The notes: generated from the sequence alone by a model not told the origin. A stretch of DNA of 64,000 nt from Xanthomonas cissicola (GCF_008801575.1 NZ_VZPL01000008.1:48290-112289); one strand, 5' to 3'. Numbered from the stretch's first letter, positions 49,376 to 58,837 are shown. Translations and numbers: made by a program.

Positions 49376-49540
49376 GCCAGCGCAACCCACAGGCATGCGC
49401 ACGTGCCGGGCGCCCTTTGTACGGCGTCAATGCGCCAGATGGCGGCCGTCTAGCAGGGATTCATGCGGCGCATCGTTAGCTTGGCCGGCGTTGCCGCCGC
49501 CCGTCCGCTGCGTTACCTCCCTTTCACCGCCGATCTCTAG

Positions 49541-50818
49541 ATGAATTCCTTGCGTACCCAGCCCGCATCGCTTTCGCCGTCTGCTCAGACCACATCGCGG
49601 GCAGGCGTGCGCATTGCCGAGCTGGGCGTGTTCGTGTTGACCGCGCTGGTGGTCAGCATGCCGAGCGGGCTGCTGCCGTTCGGCCTGTGCCTGTTGCTTG
49701 GTTCGCTGATCGGCTGGCGCAGCCTGCGCGACGGCATTGCTGCGCGCGAATGGTCGTTGCGCGTAGTGGGCTGGCTGACCGTGGCGGTGATTGCGATGTC
49801 GCTGCTGTCGATCGCCTTGTTCGAACATGGGCTGCGCGATGTGGGCAACCGCTCGCGCTTCCTGGTACTGCCGTGGGCGGCGCTATGGGCCTATGCATTG
49901 CAGCCGCGCCAGCTCTGGCTGTGGCGTGGCGCGCTAGCCGGCGTGTTCGCGGCGATGTTGATTGCGTTGTTGCAGGTGATGAACGGTGCCGACCGCGCGG
50001 AAGGCTTCACCAACGCGATCGTGTTTGCCGACATTGCGCTGATGTTGCTGGTGGTGGTGGTGTTCTGTCGCCCGCCCGGCAATGTGCGTTGGCTAGTGGG
50101 CGCTGCGGTCGCCACGGTGGCGGTGATCGTGCTCAGTGGCAGCCGCGGGGTCTGGTTGGCATTGCTGGCGACGCTGGGCATGCTGATCTGGGGCGCGCCG
50201 TGGCACAGCACGCGCATGCGCTTGCTCACCTTCATCGGCAGCGCGGTGCTGGCGATGGGTGTGGTGCTCAGCGTGCCGGGGCTGACCGATCAGATGCGCC
50301 TGGGCGAATTGCAGAGCGACCTGCAACGTTACGAAGTTGGCGATAGCGATTCGTCGGCCGGTGCCCGCATCGAACGCTTGCACGTGGCCTGGGATACCGT
50401 GAAGGAGCATCCGCTGACCGGTGTAGGCGTTGGCCGTTTCGACGATGCGATGCAGGACCTGCCGGCCTGTGCCGCCGATCCGGCATTGGTTCGCTGTCAT
50501 CTGGGACATGCACACAACGATCTGGCCGAATGGGGCGCAACCCAGGGTGTGCCCGGGCTGTTGCTGCTGCTTGCCGTCTACGGCGTGCCGCTGTGGCTAT
50601 TCGTGCGCCTGCATCGGCGCAGTGGACAGAAACAGTTCCGCGGCCCGGCCGCAGCCGGGGTGATGATCGTGATCAGTTATGCCTTGTGCGGGCTGACCCA
50701 GTCGATGTTCGCGCATCAGGTGGCGGCAAGCTTCTACACGGCCACGCTAGGCGTGCTGGTGGGTCTGTCGGCGCGGCAGGCGCAGCAGACCGAGCTCGCT
50801 GCGACAATCGCTCGCTAG
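49541..50818 (+). CDS. O-antigen ligase / polymerase family membrane protein
   Basis: 425 aa with about 10-12 membrane helices. The Wzy_C / O-antigen-ligase domain is at about 165-350. Landmarks: VLSGSRGVWLALLATLGM (about 198-215), DTVKEHPLTGVGVGRF and the conserved HAHNDLAEWGATQGVPGL with the family's key His (about 326-343). Proteins of this type join O-antigen to lipid A core, or polymerise it. It lies among envelope glycosyltransferases, which fits an LPS role. Confidence 0.85.
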   Translation: MNSLRTQPASLSPSAQTTSRAGVRIAELGVFVLTALVVSMPSGLLPFGLCLLLGSLIGWRSLRDGIAAREWSLRVVGWLTVAVIAMSLLSIALFEHGLRDVGNRSRFLVLPWAALWAYALQPRQLWLWRGALAGVFAAMLIALLQVMNGADRAEGFTNAIVFADIALMLLVVVVFCRPPGNVRWLVGAAVATVAVIVLSGSRGVWLALLATLGMLIWGAPWHSTRMRLLTFIGSAVLAMGVVLSVPGLTDQMRLGELQSDLQRYEVGDSDSSAGARIERLHVAWDTVKEHPLTGVGVGRFDDAMQDLPACAADPALVRCHLGHAHNDLAEWGATQGVPGLLLLLAVYGVPLWLFVRLHRRSGQKQFRGPAAAGVMIVISYALCGLTQSMFAHQVAASFYTATLGVLVGLSARQAQQTELAATIAR

Positions 50819-51001
50819 CGGCAGGTGATCAATCAGCTGCATATGGTGCATGCGCGCGTTTTGAGCGACTGCTAAGACAACTGCGCAGATGCCGAATCGG
50901 CGCACTTGTTGCTGGAATCGGCATCTCTCCCCTGGATATGCCGACGTCTGCGCACTATTTGCAGCGGCTTGATGACTGCTCGCCAGGCTTTTCAACTGCG
51001 C

Positions 51002-51826
51002 CTACTCGCTGCGCCGCTCCGGCGCGGGCGGCGGATCCTGCACCGGCTGATTGTGCTGCAGCAGCCACAACATGATGGTCTTCTGGCGCACGTAGTTGGC
51101 GCGCACATACGCGTAGATCAGCCCATGCCAGCCATCGCGAAAGCCGCCGCGCAACAGATAGCCGCGCCAGAAGCGCCAGGCCGGTGCCAGCACTAGCTTG
51201 CTCCAGGTGGCGCGTTTGCCGTGTGCGTGTTCGTGTTCGGCCATCATCTGCGCGTAGCGCTGGGTCTTGGCCAGCTGCTGCATCAGCGAGCGGTACGGGT
51301 AATGGATCAGATCGCCCGGCAAGGTCTCCACGGGGCCATCCACGCTGGCCGCTTCGTGGATTTCGCGCTTGCCGCGCCAGCCACCACGGCGACGATCGAA
51401 CAAGCGCAGCACCCGGTCCGGATACGCGTTGCCGTGGCGCAGGAAGCGGCCGAAGTAATCGGACAGGCGTGCGAAGCGGTAGCCGGCCGCAGTGGCGAAC
51501 CCGGCATCGCGCGCAGCGATGATCGAGGCGCGCAGGGTATCGCTGACGCGTTCGTCGGCGTCCAGACACAACACCCAGTCGTGGCTGGCCTGTGCCACGC
51601 AGAACGCCTTCTGGCTGCGATAGCCATCGAAGGCGCGCTGCAGCACGCGCGCGCCGTGTGCGCTGGCGATGGCGGCAGTGGCATCGGTCGAGCCGGAGTC
51701 CACCACCACGATCTCATCGCAGAACGCCAGCGAGGTCAGACAGTCGCGTAGGCGATCGGCCTCGTTGAACGCGATAATGCAGGCGCTAATGCGAGGCCGT
51801 TCGTCGGGTGCGGTCGAAGAGGACAT
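51002..51826 (-). CDS. Family 2 glycosyltransferase (WaaE/KdtX-like)
   Basis: 274 aa, cytosolic face. Nucleotide-sugar-binding start (RISACIIAFNEADRLRDCLTSL, about 13-34), VVVDSGSTDAT and the metal-binding LDADERVSD (DxD-like, about 93-101). The C-terminal half with GKREIHEAASVDG and basic residues resembles LPS core beta-1,4-glucosyltransferases such as WaaE. It is divergent from the next gene, with start codons 3 bp apart, so each 5' leader must lie antisense to the other gene's coding region. Confidence 0.87.
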   Translation of the reverse strand: MSSSTAPDERPRISACIIAFNEADRLRDCLTSLAFCDEIVVVDSGSTDATAAIASAHGARVLQRAFDGYRSQKAFCVAQASHDWVLCLDADERVSDTLRASIIAARDAGFATAAGYRFARLSDYFGRFLRHGNAYPDRVLRLFDRRRGGWRGKREIHEAASVDGPVETLPGDLIHYPYRSLMQQLAKTQRYAQMMAEHEHAHGKRATWSKLVLAPAWRFWRGYLLRGGFRDGWHGLIYAYVRANYVRQKTIMLWLLQHNQPVQDPPPAPERRSE

Positions 51827-51829
51827 GTG

Positions 51830-52885
51830 ATGGCCGATTACCTGCTGTTCGCAACGGAGCGTTACGCGTTGCCTATTCTGGCGCCATTGGCGCAGGCGTT
51901 ACAGGCCTGCGGGCACGCGGTGTCGGCCTGGTTCGAAGGTGGCGCGCGCGGGCTGGCGCTGCCGGGCGTGCGCGAGGTCGGCCTGCACGAGGCGTTGGCG
52001 CTGCGTCCGCGTGCGGTTTTCAGTGCCGCCAATTGGGTGCCACCGTTTGTGTCCGGCGCGAAAGTGCAGCTGTTTCACGGTTTCAATGTGCAAAAGCGCG
52101 AGGACAATCGCGGCCATTTCCGGGTGCGTGGCCTGTTCGATCTGTACTGCACGCAAGGCCCCGCCACCACGGCGCCGTTTCGCGCGCTGGCGCAGCGCGA
52201 GGGCCATTTTGCCGTGGTGGAAACAGGCTGGCCCAAGCTCGACCCGGTCTTTCGCGACGATGGCGGCCGTAGCGCGGCCTTGCGTGCGCCGGCCGCCGGC
52301 CGCCCGGTGATCCTGTTCGGTTCCACCTTCACCGAGCGGCTGAGCGCAGCGCCCGCACTCTACGACGAGATCGCCGCCGACATCGCGCGCGGCGCGCATT
52401 ACTGGCTGCTGACCTTGCACCCGAAGTGCGCGCAGGAATTGTTCGACCGCTATCGCGCACTGGCAGGCGCCAACGCTCGCTTCATCGAGCCCGAAGAGGT
52501 CATGGCCGCGCAACGTGCGGCCGACGTGCTGGTTTCCGATACCTCATCGATCGTGTCCGAGTTCGTGGTGCAGCATAAACCGGTGGTGACCTTTCGCAAC
52601 CGTGTGCCGCAGCCGCACATGCTCGACTTCCAGCAGGCAGAGCAATTGCCGCAGCAGCTGGCGCGCGCGCTGGCGCCGGATGCGGCATCGCGTAGCGCGC
52701 TTGCCAGTTACGCCGATGCGATTCACCCGTATCGCGACGGGCATTCTTCCGAGCGGGTGATTGCCGCCACCGAAGACTTCATCGCCGGCAAGCTCGGCGG
52801 ACTGCGCCGCAAACCGCTGGGTGCGGTGTGGCGCGGGTTGCAGATCCGTCGCGAGTTGGGCTACTGGGGGCCGGCGCAGCGCTAA
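51830..52885 (+). CDS. CDP-glycerol glycerophosphotransferase-like protein
   Basis: 351 aa. GAGGA about 7 nt upstream of ATG 51830 supports the start. The C-terminal domain matches the CDP-glycerol glycerophosphotransferase (TagB/TagF) superfamily: VILFGSTFTE, LLTLHPKC, RFIEPEEVMAAQRAADVLVSDTSSIVSEF (about 223-251) and VVTFRNR. In Gram-negative bacteria these enzymes add glycerol phosphate or related groups to surface polysaccharides. It is divergent from the GT2 gene. Its substrate is unknown. Confidence 0.82.
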   Translation: MADYLLFATERYALPILAPLAQALQACGHAVSAWFEGGARGLALPGVREVGLHEALALRPRAVFSAANWVPPFVSGAKVQLFHGFNVQKREDNRGHFRVRGLFDLYCTQGPATTAPFRALAQREGHFAVVETGWPKLDPVFRDDGGRSAALRAPAAGRPVILFGSTFTERLSAAPALYDEIAADIARGAHYWLLTLHPKCAQELFDRYRALAGANARFIEPEEVMAAQRAADVLVSDTSSIVSEFVVQHKPVVTFRNRVPQPHMLDFQQAEQLPQQLARALAPDAASRSALASYADAIHPYRDGHSSERVIAATEDFIAGKLGGLRRKPLGAVWRGLQIRRELGYWGPAQR

Positions 52886-52932
52886 GCGCAGCTCATGCCA
52901 CGACTGCGCAGCCGTCAGGCGGTCGTGGTCGG

Positions 52933-52955
52933 TGCTCGGATTCGGCATGTACCAC
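52933..52955. repeat. Short dispersed repeat, copy 1
   Basis: A 23-bp block in the gap 52886-53169 (core TCGGCATGTACCAC) that matches 21 of 23 bases at 57229-57251. A looser match continues for about 30 bp. No gene is seen in this gap. Confidence 0.5.
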
Positions 52956-53169
52956 GCGTCGATTGCAGTGCCCCGCGTTGTCCGACGGCTCGCGACGTTT
53001 GGTGCCGCGCCGGGCTGCATCAGCCGTGACCACGTCGGTGAGCATTGCAAGGCATCGCCCAAGCTGATCGCCGTCAATGATCGGATCACGAAACCGAGTG
53101 GCCCACTCGACCAGCACAACCGCAGATCACCAAGGACGGATCAGCACCATGACTGATCGCCGGCGGTGA

Positions 53170-54675
53170 TCACCAGCGCAGTTTGCGCCGTGCCAATGCG
53201 GCACCGAGTTGCGCCTGCAGCGCCTGCGCCTGCGCAAACGGCACAAACCGCAGCCGCAATGCCGGGCCGGTGGCGCTGGCGCCAGCCGTATCCAGCCATA
53301 GCGTGGCGGTGCCGGAGAGCCGATCCAGCGGCGAGCGTTGCAGTTGCAGCGCCTGCAGCTTGTCCAGCTCGGCCAGCCGCCACCAGCGCTTCCACCAGCC
53401 GCCGCGTACGGCAACGTAACGCGCATCCACCGCGTAGGCCATGCGCTGCACCTGGCGTTGCGCCTTGAACGCGCTCCACGGCAGCCATACCAGCAACCAC
53501 AAGGCCTTGCTGCCGAACTGCCACGCCAGGCCCGCCGTCAGCGGCAGCAGCATCAGCGCGGCGGGCAGACTCAATCGCCACCAGCAATGCGTGGCGATCG
53601 TCTGCCACTGCGTCGGCGGCCAGGCGATGCCGGGCAGCAGGCGTTGCAGCAAGGCGTCGCATTGTTGCGGGTCGGCAATGGGCGCGAGTTCTTTCAATGC
53701 GCCGCCGTGGGTGTCGCCAGTGCCGGCCACTGCGGTGTCCACCCGCAACTGGCGACGACCGAACAGGCGATGCAGCAGGCCCTCGTACAACGTCCACGAC
53801 TGGATCCGCCGCAACGCCACGCTGCTGCGGATCCGCGTCAGCAGCCCGCGCTCCACGGTGAGGCGGCGCTCGGATTCGCTCAGATGGAAGCCGTGGTATT
53901 GGGTCACCGCCAGGGCGACCGACAGCGCGCGCATGGCCATCAACAGGGCAAGCGTGGCGAGGATCACCAGCGTTGCCATGACCGCGACGCCGGGATGGAT
54001 CTGGCTGACGTAGCGATAGGCCAGCTCGCCGTTATGCTCGACGAAGTTGGACACCGTACGGCGCGGAATCATCTGGTAGATCACGCCAAAGCCGGCCGCC
54101 ACCACCACCATGCCGCGATTGGAGATCAGGCCCAGCCGGATGACCTCGGCCATCGGCAGGCGCAGCAAGCTGCCGCTGTCTTCTTCGACTTGCGGCGCCG
54201 GCACGCCTGCGTCGCTTGCACGGCGCCGTATCAGATCTTCCAGCGCCAGCGCCTGATCCAGCCGCAGCACGCGCATTTCCGCTTCCGGCTTGTGCCCACC
54301 GGCCGATTCCAGCCGCACCTCGGCCACGCCGGCCAGACGGTGCAGCAGCGATTGATGCACCACCACGTTATGGATGCGCGCAAACGGAATATCGCGCCGG
54401 CTGCGTTCCAGCAGGCCACTGCGAATGGCCACGCTATCGCTGCCGATGCGGTAGCGGTAGGTGAAGTAGCGCAGCACCGAAATCGCCACCAGCACCGCAA
54501 TCACCACGCCGGTGGCGATCTGGTCGGCAACATCGCGATTGCCGTCGCGGCTGCCGAACAGGATCAGTGCGGCCAGCGGAATCAGGAACTGACGGATCTG
54601 CTGCAGCAACACGAACACCCACGACAATGGATGCAGGCGCTGCTCGTCGTTGCCGGGATGTGCAACGGCACTCAT
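53170..54675 (-). CDS. YdbT-like bacterial PH-domain membrane protein
   Basis: 501 aa with three bPH2-type modules separated by membrane helices. Landmarks: PLSWVFVLLQQIRQFLIPLAALILFG (helices 1-2), YRIGSDSVAIRSGLLERSRRDIPFARIHNVVVHQSLLHRLAG (bPH2 motif, about 75-116), a second module VERGLLTRIRSSVALRRIQSWTLYEGLLHRLFG, and a third near the C-terminus (WKRWWRLAELDKLQALQLQRSPLDRLSGTA). Its ATG overlaps the stop of the upstream YdbS-like gene. YdbS and YdbT usually form a pair; the function is not well defined. Confidence 0.88.
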   Translation of the reverse strand: MSAVAHPGNDEQRLHPLSWVFVLLQQIRQFLIPLAALILFGSRDGNRDVADQIATGVVIAVLVAISVLRYFTYRYRIGSDSVAIRSGLLERSRRDIPFARIHNVVVHQSLLHRLAGVAEVRLESAGGHKPEAEMRVLRLDQALALEDLIRRRASDAGVPAPQVEEDSGSLLRLPMAEVIRLGLISNRGMVVVAAGFGVIYQMIPRRTVSNFVEHNGELAYRYVSQIHPGVAVMATLVILATLALLMAMRALSVALAVTQYHGFHLSESERRLTVERGLLTRIRSSVALRRIQSWTLYEGLLHRLFGRRQLRVDTAVAGTGDTHGGALKELAPIADPQQCDALLQRLLPGIAWPPTQWQTIATHCWWRLSLPAALMLLPLTAGLAWQFGSKALWLLVWLPWSAFKAQRQVQRMAYAVDARYVAVRGGWWKRWWRLAELDKLQALQLQRSPLDRLSGTATLWLDTAGASATGPALRLRFVPFAQAQALQAQLGAALARRKLRW

Positions 54676-55271
54676 AGCGCGTCGTCGTCGTGATCGAGTT
54701 GGCGGGCCAGGCGGTCGCGCAGGCGCTCGGCATCGTCCTGATCCAGCCCCGACAGCGCCACCGCGTTGAGCCGGCTGCCGGCGGTGTGTACCACCAGCGT
54801 GGTCAGGCCGGTCGCGCGTTCGATCGGCCCTCGGCGCAGGTCCACATGCTGCACGCGCGAAATCGGAACGCGCGTATCGCTTTGCCACAGATGACCGCGC
54901 TGTAGCGCCAGGCCATGCTGATCGAGTTTCCATTGCGTCAGCCGGTGCCGTTTGACCGCCAACCAGGCGCCCAGCAGGGCGATGACCGCGGTCACGCCCA
55001 GCACCGCCGGCCAGTAACGCCAGGCGTGCAGCCAGACAACCGTGACACTGGCTGCGATCAGGCCCGCACATCCGCCGCCGAGCGTGCCATTGATCGCCGC
55101 CACATATGCACCGCGACGCGGCAGCGACTGCCACTGGCTGTGCGTCACGGCTGGGGCTTCTGCCGGAGCGGGCTGGACCAAGACGTCGGGGTGCGGCGGT
55201 GGAGCGTCGTGCACGAGGCGGGCCTGCAGAAGCGATGCGCAAGCATAGCCGGCTGCCCAGTGCAGGCGCAC
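54672..55271 (-). CDS. YdbS-like bacterial PH-domain membrane protein
   Basis: 199 aa. GTG start at 55271, 15 nt after ribA; no ATG is available before the membrane helices. A hydrophilic N-terminus (about 1-60) is followed by two close membrane helices (about 62-105) and then one bPH2 module (KLDQHGLALQRGHLWQSDTRVPISRVQHVDLRRGPIERATG, about 114-154). This is the usual partner of the following YdbT-like protein, overlapped by 4 nt. Confidence 0.8.
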   Translation of the reverse strand: MRLHWAAGYACASLLQARLVHDAPPPHPDVLVQPAPAEAPAVTHSQWQSLPRRGAYVAAINGTLGGGCAGLIAASVTVVWLHAWRYWPAVLGVTAVIALLGAWLAVKRHRLTQWKLDQHGLALQRGHLWQSDTRVPISRVQHVDLRRGPIERATGLTTLVVHTAGSRLNAVALSGLDQDDAERLRDRLARQLDHDDDAL

Positions 55272-55286
55272 CCGGCGCCGGGCGCG

Positions 55287-56420
55287 TTATTGCGCGGCCA
55301 GGATCAACGCATCCACATCCAGCGCGTGGCCGGCGCGTGCGGCCTTGGTGCGCAGGTACTGCTCGTTTTCGGCGGTGATGTCGCCGGTGATCGCGATGCG
55401 GTCTTCGACCACGATGCCGGCCGCGCGCAGGCGCTCGGCCTTGGCCGGGTTGTTGGTCAACAACCGGATCCGGCCGATGCCCAGCCCGCGCAGCATCGCC
55501 ACCGCACTGCCGTAGCGGCGCTCGTCCGGACCAAAGCCCAATTGCGCATCGGCGTCGATGGTGTCCAGGCCCGCATGCTGATAGCCGTAGGCGCGCATCT
55601 TGGCGGCGATGCCGGTGCCGCGACCTTCCTGGTCCAGATACAGCAGGACGCCGCCACCGAGCTCCTTCAACTTGGCCAGGCCGTGCCGCAGCTGGTCGCC
55701 GCAATCGCATTTGAGCGAGCCGAACAGGTCGCCGGTGAGGCACGACGAATGCACGCGCACCGGGACGGCAGTGCCCAGGTCCGGCTGGCCGACCACGATC
55801 GCCACCTGATCGCGCTGCGCCACACCGCCGCGAAACACCACGAACTCGCTCATGCCCAGGCCGCGCAGCGGCACCGGGGTGCGGGTCACCAGCTCGTAGC
55901 CGGCAGCCGCGGAGGTGGCACAGCCGCGGAGCAAATCGTCCAGCGCCAGCGACTGGCAGCCGGCGAACGCGGCATGGTCGTGCACATCGCGCAGCTCCAC
56001 CGCCAGCAACGCCGGCAGCAGCAGGCCAAGCCGCGCGATCTCCACGCCGCCGGCATCCAGCGCATCGCCGGCCGTCCACTGCGCAGGCACCGGGGTGTCG
56101 CGCAGGTAGGCCAACGCGGCGAGCTGGTCGTAGCTGTGATCGATCAAGCCCACGCGCGCACCCTGCGGCGCGCTCAGCCCCAGCACCTGGGCGCGAGTGG
56201 GCGTCACAAAGAGATAGTGGCGGCCCCGTGCGGCACGGGCGAACGCCGCATACGACTGTGCCGTGCTGCTATCCAGCGCCAGCACCGCACGCGCCTGCCC
56301 ATTCGCCGCCGTCAGCAAGACCGGGCGCCCGGCACGCAGTTCGGAAGCGGCGCGCTCACAGCGAATCGCCGCCGGATCGCCGAAGGCCTGTGTGCTGGGG
56401 GAGGGGAGGGGGCTGCTCAT
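55287..56420 (-). CDS. ribA: GTP cyclohydrolase II with a degenerate N-terminal domain
   Basis: Catalyses the first step of riboflavin synthesis (GTP to a diaminopyrimidinone). 377 aa, against about 200 aa for E. coli RibA. The C-terminal domain (about 185-370) has the zinc cysteines CLTGDLFGSLKCDC, the acidic DQEGRGTGIAAKMRAY site and LLTNNPAKAE. The first about 180 residues look like a worn RibB (DHBP synthase) domain (AASELRAGRPVLLTAANGQA) but lack its DDEDRENEGD catalytic stretch. Bifunctional activity is therefore not expected. It lies upstream of the YdbS/YdbT pair. Confidence 0.92.
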   Translation of the reverse strand: MSSPLPSPSTQAFGDPAAIRCERAASELRAGRPVLLTAANGQARAVLALDSSTAQSYAAFARAARGRHYLFVTPTRAQVLGLSAPQGARVGLIDHSYDQLAALAYLRDTPVPAQWTAGDALDAGGVEIARLGLLLPALLAVELRDVHDHAAFAGCQSLALDDLLRGCATSAAAGYELVTRTPVPLRGLGMSEFVVFRGGVAQRDQVAIVVGQPDLGTAVPVRVHSSCLTGDLFGSLKCDCGDQLRHGLAKLKELGGGVLLYLDQEGRGTGIAAKMRAYGYQHAGLDTIDADAQLGFGPDERRYGSAVAMLRGLGIGRIRLLTNNPAKAERLRAAGIVVEDRIAITGDITAENEQYLRTKAARAGHALDVDALILAAQ

Positions 56421-56665
56421 GCACGACTCCAGATGGGGATTGCCACGGCCGCTTCAAGGCGGACGCCGCCGCGGTCATTGCGTGATCGTCTCTGCCCATT
56501 GTCGCGCGCCTGGCGACAGGCAGTCGCCACAACCGGATAGAACGCTGCATCCAGCCGCTGCCGATTGAGTGGGCAGGCCCGCGCCACTTGGTTGCCCCGC
56601 TGCCCGCGTTGTTCAGGGTCCGGCAATGCTTTCTAATCGGGCGACCTCCATGTTCGTTGGCCCCC

Positions 56666-57187
56666 ATGCACATTGTCGATTGCAGCCAAGCGCGCCATGC
56701 CAGCGCCATTCTGGACATCTTCAACGAAGCCATCGCCAATTCCACTGCGCTGTACGACTACCGTCCCCGGCCACCGGAAAGCATGGTCGGCTGGTTCGCC
56801 ACCAAACAGACGGGCGGCTTTCCGGTGATCGGCGTGGAGCACGACGACGGCACCCTGATGGGCTTTGCCAGCTACGGCACGTTTCGCGCCTGGCCCGCCT
56901 TCAAGTACAGCGTCGAGCATTCGATCTACGTGCATCGCGACCATCGTGGCAAAGGGCTGGGGCGCCTGCTGCTGCAGGCCCTGATCGCAGCGGCGCAAGC
57001 GCGTGGCGTGCACGTGCTGGTGGGCGGCATCGACGCCAGCAACCAGGCCAGCATCGCCTTGCACGAACAGTTCGGTTTCACCCATGCCGGCACCGTGCGC
57101 GAGGCCGGGTTCAAGTTCGGGCGCTGGCTGGACCTGGCGTTCTATCAACGCATCCTGGACACACCTGCCGATCCGCACGACGACTGA
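56666..57187 (+). CDS. GNAT acetyltransferase (phosphinothricin/methionine-sulfoximine type)
   Basis: 173 aa from ATG 56666. The GNAT fold shows IYVHRDHRGKGLGRLLLQAL (acetyl-CoA-binding motif A, about 91-110) and GGIDASNQASIALHEQFGFTHAGTVREAGFKFGRWLDLAFYQR (about 125-167), the signature of the phosphinothricin/MSX acetyltransferase subgroup. Natural substrates in bacteria are probably amino-acid derivatives. Divergent from ribA across 245 bp. Confidence 0.9.
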   Translation: MHIVDCSQARHASAILDIFNEAIANSTALYDYRPRPPESMVGWFATKQTGGFPVIGVEHDDGTLMGFASYGTFRAWPAFKYSVEHSIYVHRDHRGKGLGRLLLQALIAAAQARGVHVLVGGIDASNQASIALHEQFGFTHAGTVREAGFKFGRWLDLAFYQRILDTPADPHDD

Positions 57188-57228
57188 GCGGTTACCAAAG
57201 CTACGCACTCGCCAGGCGGGCGCGCCGA

Positions 57229-57251
57229 TGCCCGGAATCGGCATGTACCAC
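57229..57251. repeat. Short dispersed repeat, copy 2
   Basis: 23 bp matching 21 of 23 bases of the block at 52933-52955 (shared TCGGCATGTACCAC). It lies in the convergent gap 57188-57381, which otherwise shows no gene. Confidence 0.5.
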
Positions 57252-57381
57252 TCTTACACTGCGGTTCTGAGCGCGCCGTCCGCACCCACCTGACGACTGC
57301 CCGCTACGTGTTGGTAGCCGCTCCAAGTGCGTTGACCTGGCAGTGATGCGCTGGGCAATCAAGTGAGATGTGGCTCTGCAT

Positions 57382-58296
57382 TCAATGCGGATGCCGCTCG
57401 GTCGCATACGGATTGGCCTCGCCGCTGCCCGGCGGGCGCAGGGTGTAGCGTTTGTAGGTCCACTGATATTGCGCCGGGTCGCGCCGGGCGATCTGTTCGA
57501 TGCCGGCGTTGAGCGCGCTGGCCGCACGCACCGGGTCCGCATCGGCCACCGCGGGGTCGGCCGGTTGCACATGCAGCGCGAACTGCAGGTCGTCGCCGGC
57601 GCGCTCGCACCAGCCGTACAGCACGATCGCCCCGGTCCGCTCGGCCAGCCGGTTGACCAAGGTCATGGTCAAGGCCGGAATGCCGAAGAACGGCGCGAAC
57701 ACGCCGTCGCCGGCCTTGGGCTGCTGGTCGGGCAGGATGCCGACCGCGCCGCCATCCTTGAGCACCTTGAACAACTGCCGCACCGCCGGGCCTTCGGCGC
57801 GTACCTGGCGCACGTTGTCGCCGCCGCGTGCCAGCTGCAGGAAGCCATCCACCGCCTCGGACTCCGGCGGGCGGTAGACAATCGCGATCGGCCCGCGCTC
57901 GGACAGCCACTGGTTGAGCAGTTCCCAGTTGCCGAAATGCGGCGCCGCCACGATGACCCCGCGCCCGGAGGCGAGCGCAGCGTCGTAAAGTTCCTGGCCG
58001 TTGCGCTGCAGGCGTGCCAGGTTCTCCGCCGGCGGGCGGGTCCAGGCGCGCAGCACTTCCAGCGTCTGCCGCGCGGTCGAGCGCAGGATCTGCGCATGCA
58101 AGCGCGCGCGCTGCTCGGCGCTCAGTTCCGGATATGCCAGCTCCAGATTGCGGCGCGCCATGCGTGATTCGCGTGCATTGAGCTTGCGCCAGCCCCAGGC
58201 CAGCGTGTCGGCCACGCGCTTGAGCAACGGCCACGGCAAGCGGCCCACGGTGGCGGCGGTGGCGTACAACAGGCGAGCGCGAACATCAGGTGTCAT
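57382..58296 (-). CDS. Lipid A acyltransferase (LpxL/HtrB family)
   Basis: 304 aa. Adds a secondary acyl chain to lipid A at the inner membrane. The catalytic motif HFGNWE (His120 to Glu125, HX4E) is intact, followed by IAIVYRPPESEAVDGF and a LPDQQPK-type stretch. An N-terminal hydrophobic or amphipathic segment (about 7-26) anchors it. The protein fits LpxL/LpxM-type enzymes; which acyl chain or position it uses is not evident. Divergent from dtd. Confidence 0.92.
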   Translation of the reverse strand: MTPDVRARLLYATAATVGRLPWPLLKRVADTLAWGWRKLNARESRMARRNLELAYPELSAEQRARLHAQILRSTARQTLEVLRAWTRPPAENLARLQRNGQELYDAALASGRGVIVAAPHFGNWELLNQWLSERGPIAIVYRPPESEAVDGFLQLARGGDNVRQVRAEGPAVRQLFKVLKDGGAVGILPDQQPKAGDGVFAPFFGIPALTMTLVNRLAERTGAIVLYGWCERAGDDLQFALHVQPADPAVADADPVRAASALNAGIEQIARRDPAQYQWTYKRYTLRPPGSGEANPYATERHPH

Positions 58297-58396
58297 CCGC
58301 GCAATTCTAAACAGCGCAGACCGCGAAGGCCCGCGCGTGACAGTGCCGGCGGCGCTGGGCATGCTGCGCGGCACAGTTTGCTGCCCGAGAATGCCC

Positions 58397-58837
58397 ATGC
58401 TTGCACTGATCCAGCGCGTCACCCGCGCCAGCGTCACGGTCGATGACCAGATCGTCGGGCAGATCGGTCCCGGGCTGCTGGCGCTGATCGGCGTGGAGCC
58501 CGGCGACAGCGATGCGCAGATCCGGCGCCTGGCCGAGCGGCTGCTGAGCTACCGGGTATTCGGCGACGACGCTGGCAAGATGAACCGCTCACTCGCCGAC
58601 ACCGGCGGCGGCCTGCTGCTGGTCAGCCAGTTCACCCTGGCTGCGGACACCAGTTCCGGTAACCGCCCAGGCTTCAGCACCGCCGCGCCGCCACTGGAGG
58701 CTGAACCGGCGTTCAATCGATTGGCGGCGATCTGTCGCGAAAAACATCGCGGCGGGGTGGAAACCGGGCGTTTCGGTGCCCATATGGTTGTCGACCTTGT
58801 CAACGATGGCCCGGTGACCTTCCTTCTCAGACCCTAG
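58397..58837 (+). CDS. dtd: D-aminoacyl-tRNA deacylase
   Basis: Hydrolyses D-amino acids from mischarged tRNA. 146 aa from ATG 58397 (MLALIQRVTRASVTV); a second in-frame ATG two codons upstream is less conserved. Motifs: SQFTL (about 79-83) and the cis-Gly-Pro loop NDGPVTF near the C-terminus. Located 109 bp upstream of rpoD. Confidence 0.96.
   Translation: MLALIQRVTRASVTVDDQIVGQIGPGLLALIGVEPGDSDAQIRRLAERLLSYRVFGDDAGKMNRSLADTGGGLLLVSQFTLAADTSSGNRPGFSTAAPPLEAEPAFNRLAAICREKHRGGVETGRFGAHMVVDLVNDGPVTFLLRP

Noticed and set aside
47576..49402. A long minus-strand frame opposite the GT39 gene
   Set aside because: Pro/His/Arg/Gln-rich; it arises from codon-position GC bias. The plus-strand gene has clear membrane helices and motifs.
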